Made by a program: the position numbers and the translations under genes. A stretch of DNA of 64,000 nt from Rhea pennata. Lineage: Eukaryota > Chordata > Aves > Rheiformes > Rheidae. The notes beneath the pieces were generated by a model, which searched no databases, was not told the origin of the DNA, and saw only the letters and a program-made list of their open reading frames with translations. Location: NCBI RefSeq assembly GCF_028389875.1, contig NC_084702.1:56616053-56680052 (forward strand), read 5' to 3'. This document shows, in pieces, positions 11,776-23,900 of the stretch (within the stretch, counting starts at the first letter, position 1; each line of letters starts with the position of its first letter).

Positions 11776-14700
11776 ATGGCATTGTATTATTTGAGAGAAA
11801 AAAAGAGTCACATTTTCAATCTTATCTTTCTTCTGCCATATGATACTGCATAAGAGATTATGTTTTGTTTATGATATAGTAATCTATTTTCTAAGCTAGC
11901 TCCATCCATGTCCTTTCCTCAGAACTGAGGTACATCAGTTTACATGCCCTGGACAGCCATCCAGATAGAGTAGATGAATGAACCTCACCAGATACTCTTA
12001 GAAGAAGAAGAAGAAAAAAAAAAGCTTGTCTTTTTAAAGATGAAATTTCAGCCACCTGCAATCAGTTGTGTAAGAGGGGCAACTCCCAAGGAAGAAAGCT
12101 GCAGCTGCATCCACTTATTTTGCCCTAGCAAGTAGTTTCTCAGCTGATGTAAAACAACAGTGCCTATTGCACTTAGTAGCATAATTTTACAACAGCTGAG
12201 GACATGCGCTTGAAACTTTAAATTAGCCTTCGGCGTGAAGTTGTGTTTCTCTTTAGCTGGTTGGCTAAATAAGGACACATCTGTAAAATTGCAAATGTTG
12301 CAACAAGGCAGCTGGGAGGAAGATGGAAGGAGCTGTTGCTTGGAGCACAGGTACTTTAGGGGGAAAGACAAACAGCACAGGTCTTGTGAGAAATTAGTGA
12401 AAATAATTTGGCTTTATAATAATGTGCTGGCTTTAAATGACAGGCTCTCTCCTCAAGTACTGGTTGAGTTCATGGGTTGCATATCAAATTGTCATAGTGT
12501 AACTCAGATACTTTTCTATGGAGTCTGCATTCAGTCTCTGTGGGTTATAATGACTTTGTGTTCAGAGCAGTTGCACAAACTTGGAAACACACTAGGTAGA
12601 AATGCAGAACAGGGCTATAGCAGGAAAAATGTGGGAGAACATGCTGCCAAGAGCAGAAGAGCAACTGAAGCACCTAGAGAAGGCTGTGCTTGGGGAGCTG
12701 AAAAAAGACAGGAACCTGAGAAAGCTGAAGAAAGGTGGATTTTTTTTTCATTGCTCTAGCTAGGAACACAGCATGGCAGCAGCGAATACGAGGCTGATGT
12801 GTAGGAGATACAAAGATGGAGAGCTCTGTCCCAATAAGCCATTAGTAGCTTGGCTAGATGAACAAGAACTCTTTGCCCTTATGTCAATGGCCTGATTCTG
12901 CAGTTGTTGCTCAGGGAAAATTTTTATTGTTGTCAGTGTCACAGGAGTAAGATGAAGTGAAGGCAAACCATCAGTCTTTGAAAGTTGAGTTGGGACAGAG
13001 AGCTGGGACAGGCGGACAGAGGCAGAAGTCAATGACTGAAATGCCCCCTGATCTCCAAGGGAGGAGTCTTAGGTATGTTAGATCATGCACTGATAGGAAG
13101 CCTGTCCCACACTGCAGCATAAGAGTAAGGGAATGAAGTGTAAAAGGTGATCTTGAAGGGAATGCTCTCCTTTAGCTGTTAATGCAACTGTAATTAGGTT
13201 TTTATAAGAGAAATATATCAAAACAGCAATAGGACCAATTTAGTTATTTTTAGTCATTGAACTGTACCTTTCCTACTGTATGTCCACAGCCTAGCTGCTT
13301 AAACTACCTTCGCACTTGCTATACTGATACACTTTGCATAATGGATAGCTGCCTATTGATGACTACCATGGCGATAATCAAACTCATTTCTCTTATGTGA
13401 TTAAGCAGTCCCCAAATGTAGCCATGCTCATGGCCACTGTCATGGTTCCCAGGGATTTGGCAGTTACATTTTGGGCCTTAATCACCTCCAAACCCTCTGT
13501 CTCAAAAACTCTCCATGTGTATTTTCTGGCTTGATGCTAGAGCCTTCTGGCTTGATCCTGGGCAAGGCAGCAACACATAGTGGTAGGATAAGGTGGTGAG
13601 TGCATGCACTAGATAAGCAGAGGAGTTTTGCACCAGGTTCCTTGGTAATCAGTTTACTCTTCTGAGCAAAGACTAACTAATCTGTTAATGGAAAAGGCAG
13701 TGGCATGGTGCTCCCTGCACCATGTGCATATCCCTGGTGTAGAGGGAGTTGACTGTTGAAGCTATGGTGGGAAGGACAATCTTCCATAACAGCTCTTAAA
13801 CCTGCCCCAGTGGGTCTAAGGGAGGACTTCTGTGGGCACCTCCAACTGTGATGTACCCTCTTTGTATGGAAAAAGGCTTGTTGTCATCACACATGGCAGA
13901 GATAAATGTAAAACTCCTTGCATACAGGAAAAGCTATGAAGAAACATGTAGCTACTTCAAACGCTTAGTGTCAGAACTGTGGTGATTAGTAGTATGTAAC
14001 AAGGACTTCTGTTTGTGCCATTCAACCCCTGTCATTAATAAAGAGTTTTTATTAAACCTCTTTGATTCCTTTAAAAATACTTTGTGTCCTTCAGTATCAT
14101 CATACAGTTACAGGCTCTTCATATGCTAAAACCTGATTTAATTAAAACCATTTGAAAACATTCCCTGAGGGGGGAAAGTAGGGGTAATACCTGGGAATCA
14201 GAAATGGGTAATCCCAAACCAAGTGGGGTGACAGCCCAATACTGATGCTGAAGGAGAGCACTGGTTTGGGTTTTCTCTTTTCAGGGAGTGGTACACAGCC
14301 AGAAGTTGCCCACTGGCTGTGAAGCAGGGGATGGGCCTGGAGCAATGGCAGAGCCTGTGGCCAGAAGGGAAGCCTGCCCTTCATGTCAGTGGGGCAAAAC
14401 ATTTCATCCCACTTCTGGAGCATGCTGTGTGCTTACTGCTGGACCTGCTTGTGTGCTGGTGTGTGCATCCTGACAGAACCCAGAAGAGATTAGAGGAAGA
14501 GGGGAGTTGTTAATGAGAGGATGCTGCAGGTGAAGGGATGCTGGGAGATAGCTGAGCACAGGTAACTGAACAAGGAGACCTGCTGTTGTACCTTTAGCCC
14601 TGTAAAGGGCTAGCAGATCTGAGTAGCCTGAGCAGGTCAGTTGAACAGTCCTTAATAATCTCCTGGCCATGATTTTATAGGTAAGAGTCAGATCCCCAGG

Positions 14701-15085
14701 AGGAGGTGGACAAGTGTTTGTTCCTGGTGGCTGCAGTGTTGCTGGGAAGGCAAGCAGCCTGTGCTGGGAGAAGGGTCCCTGTCCTGTCTCCTGAAAGCTG
14801 AGAGCCAAGCTGGCCCAGCCCTTGCACGTGAGGTCAGACTTGCCATTCCCTGCAAGGTCTTTGGGGCCTAGGCTAGCTCCCTAGGGTATAGACTCAGGAG
14901 ACCCCTGTTTTCAGCCCCACAGAGGTACAGGGAAATGGTTCTTATGGAGAAAATAAAGGGAGTGGACCTAAGAAGTGGTCCTAAGTTTTGGTAGGTCCTA
15001 CATAGTAGTAGGAAATGGTTTCCTGCTCTATAAATGTATGAATTCAACCCAAGAAATTGCACCAGAGTGCAGTAAAAATGCGACA

Positions 15086-15099
15086 CCCCCCCCCCCCCC
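15086..15099. repeat. Homopolymer tract, 14 C
   Basis: An uninterrupted C run on the plus strand, in intergenic DNA. Confidence 0.9.
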
Positions 15100-18000
15100 A
15101 AGAGCCTGAGCCAGGGTGGCTGTGCAAATCCCAGGCCTGCTAGGCCAGGGAGGGATGCTCCAAAGTAGTGCCCTGGCGCATGGGCCCACTGCTCCTTCAT
15201 ACCTGAAAATGAAAGCAACGTGTTGAGGCTCAGCAGCTTGGGGCGATGGAGGCATGAAGGAATATGAAAACTTTCACTGTCGGCCCTCCGGCTTGGTGAA
15301 AGGGTGGTCGATATAAATGAAGTATTTAGTAATGGCTTGTAAGTAGTGAACATGAGTTTAGTAACCTCATGTTTTCTGTCATGACTGATGGGATGAGGGG
15401 AGCAGACCAGAAGCAGGACCTCTGTGTATGCATTTGGGCTTTAGTTTCTCACTCTCTTAATTTTTGAGTCGGTCTTGTGTGAGTCTGTACTGAGCATGTG
15501 GTTTCCTAAAGACCTCTAGGGCTGTTATTTGGTGTAAAGCCTTACTTTTGGTTCCTTTTCCATGGCAGTATTTCAGAGCAATAATTGATGGCTAGCATAA
15601 AATCCAGCAAGGAAAGGACTGAATATTTAGCCTTAAATGCAGAGTATTGGACATTTCAGCGCCAATAGGTTTTTCTCTTCTTTGTCTGGGCTATCTAATC
15701 CCACTGTTCAGGGATAATGTACTGAAGGAATCACAGCAGGTCAAATGTCATATATATATAAATGCAAGTGGTGTGTGGCAATCCCTTCATCCAAAGACTA
15801 GGAACATGTGAACACTGGTGTGAGATTTGCTTCCACGTGATAAACAGCAAGGACTGGGTAGTACTATGTCACCCAGACACTGTGGGGAAAGGAAAGAGCT
15901 AGTCCCTACATTAATTGAGTTTCAGCAAGGTCAGGCATAAGGGAAATAAATGCAGCTCAGTGCAATGTTTGGTAACACAATAAGAAGTTTAAAGTTCAGC
16001 CAGATATCTCACACTGTGCATTGCCCTGTGCCACATTTCTTCAGCCAGTGCTCTGAGCAGCAGTGAAAAATCAGTGCTAACAGCAGAGGACAAAGTGCCC
16101 AAAGCAGAGGAGCAGAGGGAGGAATCCTCTTTGCTCATGTTGGTAGTGTTGTATCACTGCAGGCTTGCTGCTGCTCATATCAGCTCACGAAGCTGCTGGT
16201 GTAGAGGAGCAGAGTGGGCTCTTGCAGGACATGGCAGTGGGCTGGCACCAAGATTATCTTCTGCAGTAAAAGAAGCTAGGCTTTGCATTGGGGATGAGCA
16301 TCTATATAGAAATATTAACTCTTGTTTGAAGTCTTAGTGTTAGAGCGAGGGCTGAGTCTGCTCTGGCCACTTGTACCGGGAATCTGGCTGCAGCTGTGGA
16401 GGGAGATGCTCTGGTGGGTGAAAAAATGATGGGTTTAAAATACAGCCCCAACCAGGATGGCCCAGCAGATGAGCTGTGCTGAAGATGAGATTTTGATTCT
16501 GAGCATAAAGCAAGGAGGTCAGGGCCTCTGATGTGTCTGTGATGAAGCCAATGCTGAAATAAAATGGTCTTTCACAGGAACTGAAGCATGTCAGGGTGGT
16601 GCTTTGGTGAATTGGATGCTCAAGGGACCCTTTTGGAGAATGAGGGTCCTGTTTGTTTTGTAGCCCCTGGCCCGGGCCCTGTATCTGTATCTCAAGTGCT
16701 GCTCAGTAACTGATCCTGATGCCAAGGGCATCGTCACAGTTTTAGTATACTGACCACCTTACCCTTGGTGGAAAGGAAGCACACTTATCTGCATTATAGT
16801 ACAGAGCACTGCTTATTCTCTGTGGGGGAGGCTAAATGGGGTTTGCTTCATTACTTGCTTTATTCAGCTTTATTTTCTCCACCTCTCACCACAGCTGGGA
16901 TCTCTTCTCTAAAATAATAGCTGACAAGACACCTACAACCTCTGAGCACAACACAATTTTCACCATGGGGCAGGCAGATTCTCCCAAGTGTGCAACTGAA
17001 ACATGTTAAAAATATTAACCACCCACCCACAAATCACTGCCATAATGTCTTGAGGCTGTGCAATGGCTGAGGTCCCCTAGCAACATCTCTGAGCCATATC
17101 AGAGTGCCATGGTGGTGTGGGGTCGGTGACACTTGCACTCAGACTGGCAGCTCGCTGGTGGGGCACCTTCCCATCAGTTATGCCAGGGGAGGAGCTGCTT
17201 CAGAAATGAATTATGGCCACAGCATTTGCCAGCAGAGCCGAGGAGTTAATATGAAAGAAACAGGATTATTTAGCCCATAGCAAGGTCAGACTGGAAATGT
17301 GTTTTATGATGTTATATAATTTGATGTTAACAAAAAAATTGTCCTATGAAGTGTTATCATGACTCAACCTAATGAAAGAAAAATGACACCCTCCCCATTT
17401 GCCCAAGGGTTTATATCACATTTAAGGTGCTTTTTCACTTCCAAGTTGTTGTAGGAACAGTTTGAACCCTGTTTAAAACGTTGATTTTTTTTTCTTTGCT
17501 TTGTTAGTCATAACCAGATTTCTTCAAGAGTTCAGTCTCTGCCAATGGCCTTGAACAAAAACAGAGCTAGAGCAAGGTCTAGGCAAGCAATCTCAGATGG
17601 GAAAGGGGACTTGTGATGCCCTGTGAGGAAGAAATGGTGCTAAGTGAGGAGGTGGAGTCCCTTATCCTCTTGCTTGCCAGCACCTGGGTTATAGGACTGG
17701 AAGGTGAACCTGTCTCTTCTCTGAGAGCACGCCCTTCAAAAGGTGAGCACAAATCTCCCCTGTCCTCTTGTGCTTGCTTTTGAGTTGGGTCTGGAGGGAA
17801 TAAAGGGCAGAGATCCAGGCCATAGGTGCAGGCTGGCAGCCTCGCAGGCAGCCTGAACCACACCTCGCTGCATGTCGCTCTTCGCCTCTCCATCCCGAGC
17901 ATGTGCTGTTCTAGCGGTGTTGCAGCTGCACAAAGGAAGCGACTGAGCATTTAGGGGGTTGAGGGAACAGGGAATTCTTCAGGTACTGAAGCTCTAAGTG

Positions 18001-20669
18001 AAGGGCTTTGCTTTTGCTGAATGGGCAGGATGTCATCATGCTTCATCAGCCCTAATTTAGCGTGGAGCTGCAGTATGAAGGTAGAAGATGATGCAGAGTA
18101 GACAACAGGTTGCATTAGCACCTCTGTTAAAACCAAGGTCCATGTAAACAGCAGCAGGAGTCTGAGTTAGCCTGTACAATATTATAAAGGATGTCTTTAA
18201 CACTTGAAAACCAAACTCCTGCAGGTGCTGCACAAGAAATGCAAACCAGTTGTAGGTGCTGTGTGACTAAGGAATTGCAACAGATATTAAGGTGATCCCT
18301 AGGCTTCTAGAGAAGGGCAGTCCCCATACCTCACCTGCCTGGAGCCTGCTGTCTTCCAGCCAGCTCCAGGGGTTACCTGCTAGTCTGGGCGCCCCTCTCT
18401 TCCCCCAGCTAATGCAACCTTAGCCCAGCTCTGAGCTACTTATGGGCAAAGGCTTTAAATATGCTGACATGGCTGTCAGTACACTTTTTTTTTTCCTGAG
18501 CAGATCACCTAACAACTGGTTCAATGGATCATATTGGGCAAATGGTTTAGATGCAGTGTCATTTGTCCTCTACTTCTTTCTACAGCTGAATTTAACCAAA
18601 TCTTCAATAACTGTAAAATTCTCATCTGATAAAACTGCCCTGTGTGCTGAAGAGACATTCAAGGACTTGGGGGATGAGGGCTAGGCTGGTGGCTGGCAGG
18701 GTAGCTGGGACACTCCTAACCAAAACTGGGCCTGGGTTCTGCAAAGTGCCTCGAGGAGGGGAGGAAATGTGAAGAGGGGTCAGGGCTGTTACTGGCACAA
18801 AGCAGAGCTTCAGGTGCTGCTTCCAGGCACTGCAGTCAAAACTCTGGCTTTTTGTGGACCTGCTCTCATGAACAAGTAAAGAGCTGTCTGTTATACTCTA
18901 ATCCTGACTTTCTGCATCCCTTCAGAAAGCAGACATGTGATGAGAGAGCAAACAACGCTAGATTATCCTTCAGCCACTGGATGGAGGCCTGCTTTGGTCC
19001 CTTGGGGTCCTGATGGCCCCAGGTTGCTCCTCTTACCACCCATAGCAACCTTCCTGTTGTCTGATAGGGGCTGAACCCTGCAGTTTTCCAGGAAACCTTG
19101 TAATTCCTAAAGAACTGTGATGCATTTTGGATTCTGAACTCCCTTGGTGCTTCTGATAATCCCTGCCTAAAATCACTGTATTTAAACATTGCAAAGCAAG
19201 TACATGAAGACAAATTAATCCAGTCTTGGTTCATCCAACAGTTAACTACTCAGCCCCCCAAAGCAGTTTTAACAACATTTAAAAGCAGCTTTGTGTCAAA
19301 GCTAATATGAGAGTTTTCTGTTTCCTTAATATTCTTTATGCTCTGAAAGCCACATAGATACAGCAAAACCACAGAAGTGCCATACAGGGGCAGGGAAATA
19401 TTATAGGTGTGCATTAAAGTAATAATAAAGCTGGATCTACGGATCTCTTATTAGACCAACAAGTAGTTTGAAAAACAAAGAGTTTCAGTGTGGAAGCCTC
19501 AGAAGCAGCAAACCTGAAGCTTTGCAAGGCTGGAACGTATCTTTCTGAGGTTCTGCTTAACCAAAGTGACAATTTGTTGGGGAAGAGGAGGGCAGGAGGA
19601 GATGTTAGGAGAGCTGCGACTGAAAAAGTAATTGCCTGCAGAGCACATGGGGTTCATCCAGGGTCAGGTTGGGGGAAAAGCAGAATGAGCCATAAAACTA
19701 GTATCTCTGCTGAGTTAATGATTATCAGAACTCTGCAGAGTTACGAGTTTTTAATCCTTGAGCTCACTCGTGAAGGCATCCTGCAGGTTTCCCTTGAGGA
19801 TCAGGGCTGAGGAACTGGAGGAATATTAGCTGTCCTGCAGGAAATACTCCTCCGGGAACCCTGTTTTCCTGATTTCTGCATGAAAGCTGTCTGGCATGGA
19901 GGGCTGTCTGGCTTTGCCCGTATGCATAGCCTCATCTGCTGGTGCAGGACGGGGAGGGCCAGGGCGGGCAGGATGGGTCCAGCGCCGGGCCGGGCTGCTC
20001 CGCGGTCCCCGCTCCGCTCTGTGCATGGCTGGGCAGCCTGGGACGTGGCCTGGCCGTGCCGTGGGAAGTGCCTGGCCTGGGCTCTGCTGAGGGCACCTTG
20101 GGCATGACCTGGGGGAGCCCGTGCTGCCCCGAAGGACCCTTCCTGTCCCCTGCACCCGCGAGAGCCGGGGCAGCTCCTATGCGGGGCCGGGAGGAAGGGA
20201 GGGGGTTTCCTCCGGGCCTTTCCCCACCTCCCCCGGCACCGAGCCGCTTGCTCTTCGCCCGAGCTGGCTCCGGGTGAGGAGCCCCGTGGGGTGGCGGGGG
20301 GAAACAGGCAGGCGCGTGGTGTAGGGCTCCTGCCGCGCGTGGGGCGAGCGGTGGTGCCCGCCGGGGCCCGGGAGCACGGCGCTGGCGTCGGGGCCGGCGC
20401 GGCGGCCCTCGCTCCTCGTGGGTCCGACGTGCCTGCGGCGGGCGCCTTGCCTCTAGCTTTGCCTTTGAGCAGCTGGAAGCGCGTCTGGTTTGCCGGCGTC
20501 CCAGGTGCACGCGGACGGGCAGCTTCTCCTGAGAGCGTTTTTAGCCCTGCCAGGCAGGTGAGTAGGGAAGACATCCGTCAGCGAGGAGAGCACGGCTGGC
20601 TTGGAAATTTATGGCTGTGATCTGGACCCTCGTCATACCCGCGTGCTGTGTCGCTGAGAGAGGAATTCA

Positions 20670-20685
20670 GTTACCATGGGTTACC
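20670..20685 (+). promoter_or_regulatory. Paired GTTACC repeats upstream of CRHBP TATA box
   Basis: GTTACC occurs at 20670-20675 and again at 20680-20685, one helical turn apart and about 40-60 bp upstream of the TATA box. A bound factor is not identified; the second copy could be chance. Confidence 0.25.
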
Positions 20686-20726
20686 CTATCAGTACGGGGA
20701 CCAAGTGCCTCCCCTCCCGACTGCTC

Positions 20727-20734
20727 TATAAAAA
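20727..20734 (+). promoter_or_regulatory. CRHBP: CRHBP TATA box (TATAAAAA)
   Basis: TATAAAAA lies about 118 bp upstream of the start codon, which puts the expected transcription start near 20755-20760 and gives a short GC-rich 5' UTR of about 85-90 nt. The spacing and the GC-rich leader are those of a classic TATA promoter. Confidence 0.75.
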
Positions 20735-20844
20735 GAGTCTGTCAAGGATACCCCACCGGCTGCCGCCTATCCGCACAGCCCGCGAGACGCGCGGCCCTGG
20801 CAGAGAGGCAGGGGCGGGCGGGCGGGCGCCGGGGGAGCGCCAGC

Positions 20845-20925
20845 ATGCCTTCTGCTTTCCAGCTTCAGTGCCGCTTCGTCCTCATCCTCCTGGCAGCCCT
20901 GAAGGGGGAAACCCGGTACCTAGAG
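20845..20925 (+). CDS. CRHBP: CRHBP exon 1 (coding part)
   Basis: The ATG at 20845 follows GCGCCAGC. It opens 27 codons that encode the signal peptide and the first mature residues (ETRYLE). The donor GTGAGC follows at 20926, and intron 1 is 449 bp with high GC. Confidence 0.96.
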
Positions 20926-23900
20926 GTGAGCAACGCGCTGCGCGGGGCTTATCCTGCCTTCCCTCAACTTGCGTTTCCAGCTCCAGAGCATCCTGCTTCT
21001 CACCTCTCCCTCCCTATTCCCCCCGACCCCCAGCATTAAACCTGCACCTGACTGCAAGAGTACTGCGAAGGCAGCAGTCGTCCCCCCCTCCCCATTGCCC
21101 TTGTTTAACTTCCCTTTTCTCAAACCTGCATTTTTGCCAAGGAGTTCAGAGACTCGCTGCGCGCTGGACTTCGGGCTCACCCCCGTTGCGCCGGGTTTGT
21201 TCCCCTCTCAGGCGGGTTGCCTTAGCCCTTGGCAGCTTTCCGACAAAGCTCTTCCACAGCTACGCTGGTTTTGGAAGAGGGATTTCATCTGCTGGTGCCG
21301 ATCCTGAGGAGGTGCAGAGAGGGGCCCGCGTTTCCTTTTGTCACAGCCTCTTCTCGCCCTGTTTCCTTCACCAGGTGAGGGATGCTGGCGAAGATGAGCC
21401 TTTTCTGCTCCTTAGCGAAGATCTGAAGCGAGAGCTGTCTGCAGGGCAGATCTACCGGCGGTCGCTCAGTGAGTTTCTTTAGTTCTCTGCTGGGGACTCC
21501 TGACGTGGGGGAGAGCCCTGAGGCAGGCTGGGGGCTAGGGAAGAGGAAGGGGGGCTATTTGGGAGCAAGGTACTTCTTGAGAGGGGTGGAGGAGAATGAA
21601 AAAATGTTTAAAACCTTAGGAAATTGTGGTTAAGGCAGGCAGATGGCAATGGGGCTCCAAAGGAGGAAGAGGTGAGCTCAGAGCTGGGGTTCAGATCCAG
21701 CAGCGGGGGGGGGGGGGGTTCACATCGTCCCTGGGATGGAGGCAACCATCAGGGCAGGGCTGTGAGCTCCAGGGGAAGGGAGGGGTGGGAAGGCTGTGAT
21801 TAGAGAGAAATACGGAGGAACTGAGGGTTTGTACACTTGCACGCACACACACACACACGCACGGTTTTCAGTTCAGAGATGCTTGGGCAGGTGAGTGCCT
21901 CTCTCCGATCACACGCGCTTGTGCATGCACATGCTGAGCGCTCGTTGCTCCTTCAGCGGAGCCTCCCTGGCCCCCTTCCCCCTGTCCTCAGCGGAGGGTC
22001 TCTCCCCCTCCCTCCCTTCCCCTCGCTGTTGTGGGGGCTGGCGCCAGGTGTCCCTCCCCGGATGAGGGCTGAGGCATGTCCCCGGGCTCCGTTTCTGCAG
22101 GGTGCATCGACATGCTGAGCATAGAGGGGCAGTTCAGCTTCACCGCCGAGCAGCCCCAGCTGCACTGTGCCACCTTCTTCATCGGGGACCCCGAGGAGCT
22201 CATCACCATAGACTATGACTTTGTGAACATCGACTGCCACGGAGGCGATTTCCTCAAGGTAAGCTGGCAAGTCCTGCCCTTCCCTTACGGCAGAAGGGGC
22301 AGATGAGTGTGTGCACACACGAGTGTGTGTGTGTATGTGTGTGGAGGAGGATTTTACAAAGCAGCTGCCTGTGGGACATCTGTCCCTCTCCACCACCACC
22401 ACCCCCCGGCCCTTGGGGACACCCGTCCCTGTAAGGTGCACTCTGGTGCAGGCTGGGACTCATCTCCCAGCTGCAGCACAGCCTCTCCTGAACTTTTACA
22501 GGAGTTTTATTTTCCCAGACCGAAGAGCACACCTCTAAATTCCTGTATCTGGGGGGTAGTTTGAAAAGAGAAGTTTGGTCAATACAAGCTCACCCTCTCA
22601 CCCTGCTAGTTAGGAGGACTTTGTTAGTGCTTTTGTAACACCATGAATCATATGAACCCTGCAGATAACATCTCTAAACTGCTATTTCTGCTCCAGGATC
22701 CCCGCTCTGTGGTCATTAGCATCTGTTTATTGAGTGGATTGTTTCAGTCTTTCTTTTAAATGGCCCTGTTAGAGCTTTTGAGGGCATCCACTCTGAACAG
22801 AACAAATTTCATGACTCACAGCCATTTATATTCCAGAACCAACAAACTTTATGAAAGCATTCTGCTGGCAGAGAGAAATGTTGGCTAAGATCCGAATTCA
22901 GTTCAGGAGAACTGAAGGGGAAGCTCGAAGGTACCTGTTCCCTGCCCTCACCTGGAGCTCTGCCCTTTGCACTGTGGCAGTTGCACACAGCACAGACCCC
23001 ATCCTGCCTGCCAGCCAGCTGAGCCTGGAGGAGCAGGAGTAAGAAAGGCTGCCCTTTAGCCCCTAATCTGGGGCTTGGAGAGATGCACCCCCCCCACACA
23101 CACACACACCCTGCTTGTTTTCCCCTGGAGAGTCCTGTCTCTCCATCCTTTGCACCTGGCTGGGTGTGCCAAGTTGCTATACCTAAGGGCTATGTTGAAG
23201 AGGCTGATTTCAGCCTCTTGTGGCTGAATCCAAGGATTTTGCACCTAAACATAGTCATTTGCAAAGGCTTGAAAAATGCCAAGAGGCTTTATGGAGTTTT
23301 TCTCCCTTTGTTTATGGGGGCCCTCAGTTTCTTTATTATGCTGTTGAATTTATAAAGACAGCTTTTCCCTGATGCGATTTGAGCACTCACATCTCATTAC
23401 TTTAGAAAATTTACAGTTCTAGAAAACCCAGAGACTGATCCTGCAGCTCTTCTATAAGAAGGTCCCACGCATATTCATGTTAGGATTACTCACCTAAGCA
23501 GTGGCAGAATCTGATCCTTGGACATTCAAGGTATCAGTGAAAATCAACCGAAGCGCGGAAGTGAGAGCAGCTAGCAGGGAATCGAAACAGCGAGGAAGGT
23601 AACTGTTCAGCTACTCTAGAGTTATTGCAGATTTCCAGTTCCGACATATTTCTGACACGTTTCCCTGAACATGGTGAGAGTAAATTTGTTGCTATTTTGG
23701 TTGTGAAGGAACAATTTGTAGATGTTGCTGCTTAAGATCCAGCCAAGCAGGCAGCATTTGTTCTGCTTTCTAGTGGTTAGGGCAAGCTGAAAGAAAGAGG
23801 CAGAAGTGAGCAATACCTCTGTCAGTAATTCCTCCTCAAAACTGCTGTTCCTCCGTGCTGAAGCACCAATGCTCTGGAATGCCTCCAGGCTAGCTAGAGA

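Larger units (their letters stand above)
8361..19929. other. S100Z-CRHBP intergenic region
   Basis: About 11.6 kb with no gene I can support. It contains a palindromic CRE element (11674-11713), an exon-like charged open frame (12596-12763, unproven) and a run of 14 C (15086-15099). The rest reads as unique, moderately AT-rich DNA, and its many short open frames show no domain. Confidence 0.6.
19930..20930 (+). promoter_or_regulatory. CRHBP: CpG-rich region and promoter of CRHBP
   Basis: GC content and CpG frequency rise sharply from about 19930 and stay high into CRHBP exon 1. Several long open frames occur here on both strands, but they are the usual effect of GC-rich DNA with few stop codons, and none has a recognisable domain. 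The region ends in a TATA-box core promoter. A strong donor-like site (GGCAG then GTGAGT, exon end 20557) could belong to an upstream alternative first exon. Confidence 0.7.
21469..22100 (+). other. CRHBP: CRHBP intron 2
   Basis: GC-rich intron of 632 bp with a 14-G homopolymer (21705-21718) and a CA microsatellite (about 21842-21862). No coding content. Confidence 0.85.

Noticed and set aside
19801-20574. A 257-codon minus-strand open frame and several other long frames upstream of CRHBP
   Set aside because: They lie in CpG-rich DNA where stop codons are rare, overlap on both strands, are Pro/Arg/Ala-rich and show no domain.
20676-21482. A 268-codon plus-strand frame running through the CRHBP promoter, exon 1, intron 1 and exon 2
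   Set aside because: It shares the frame of exon 2 but not of exon 1; the true N terminus with signal peptide comes from the ATG at 20845 with the 449-bp intron removed.
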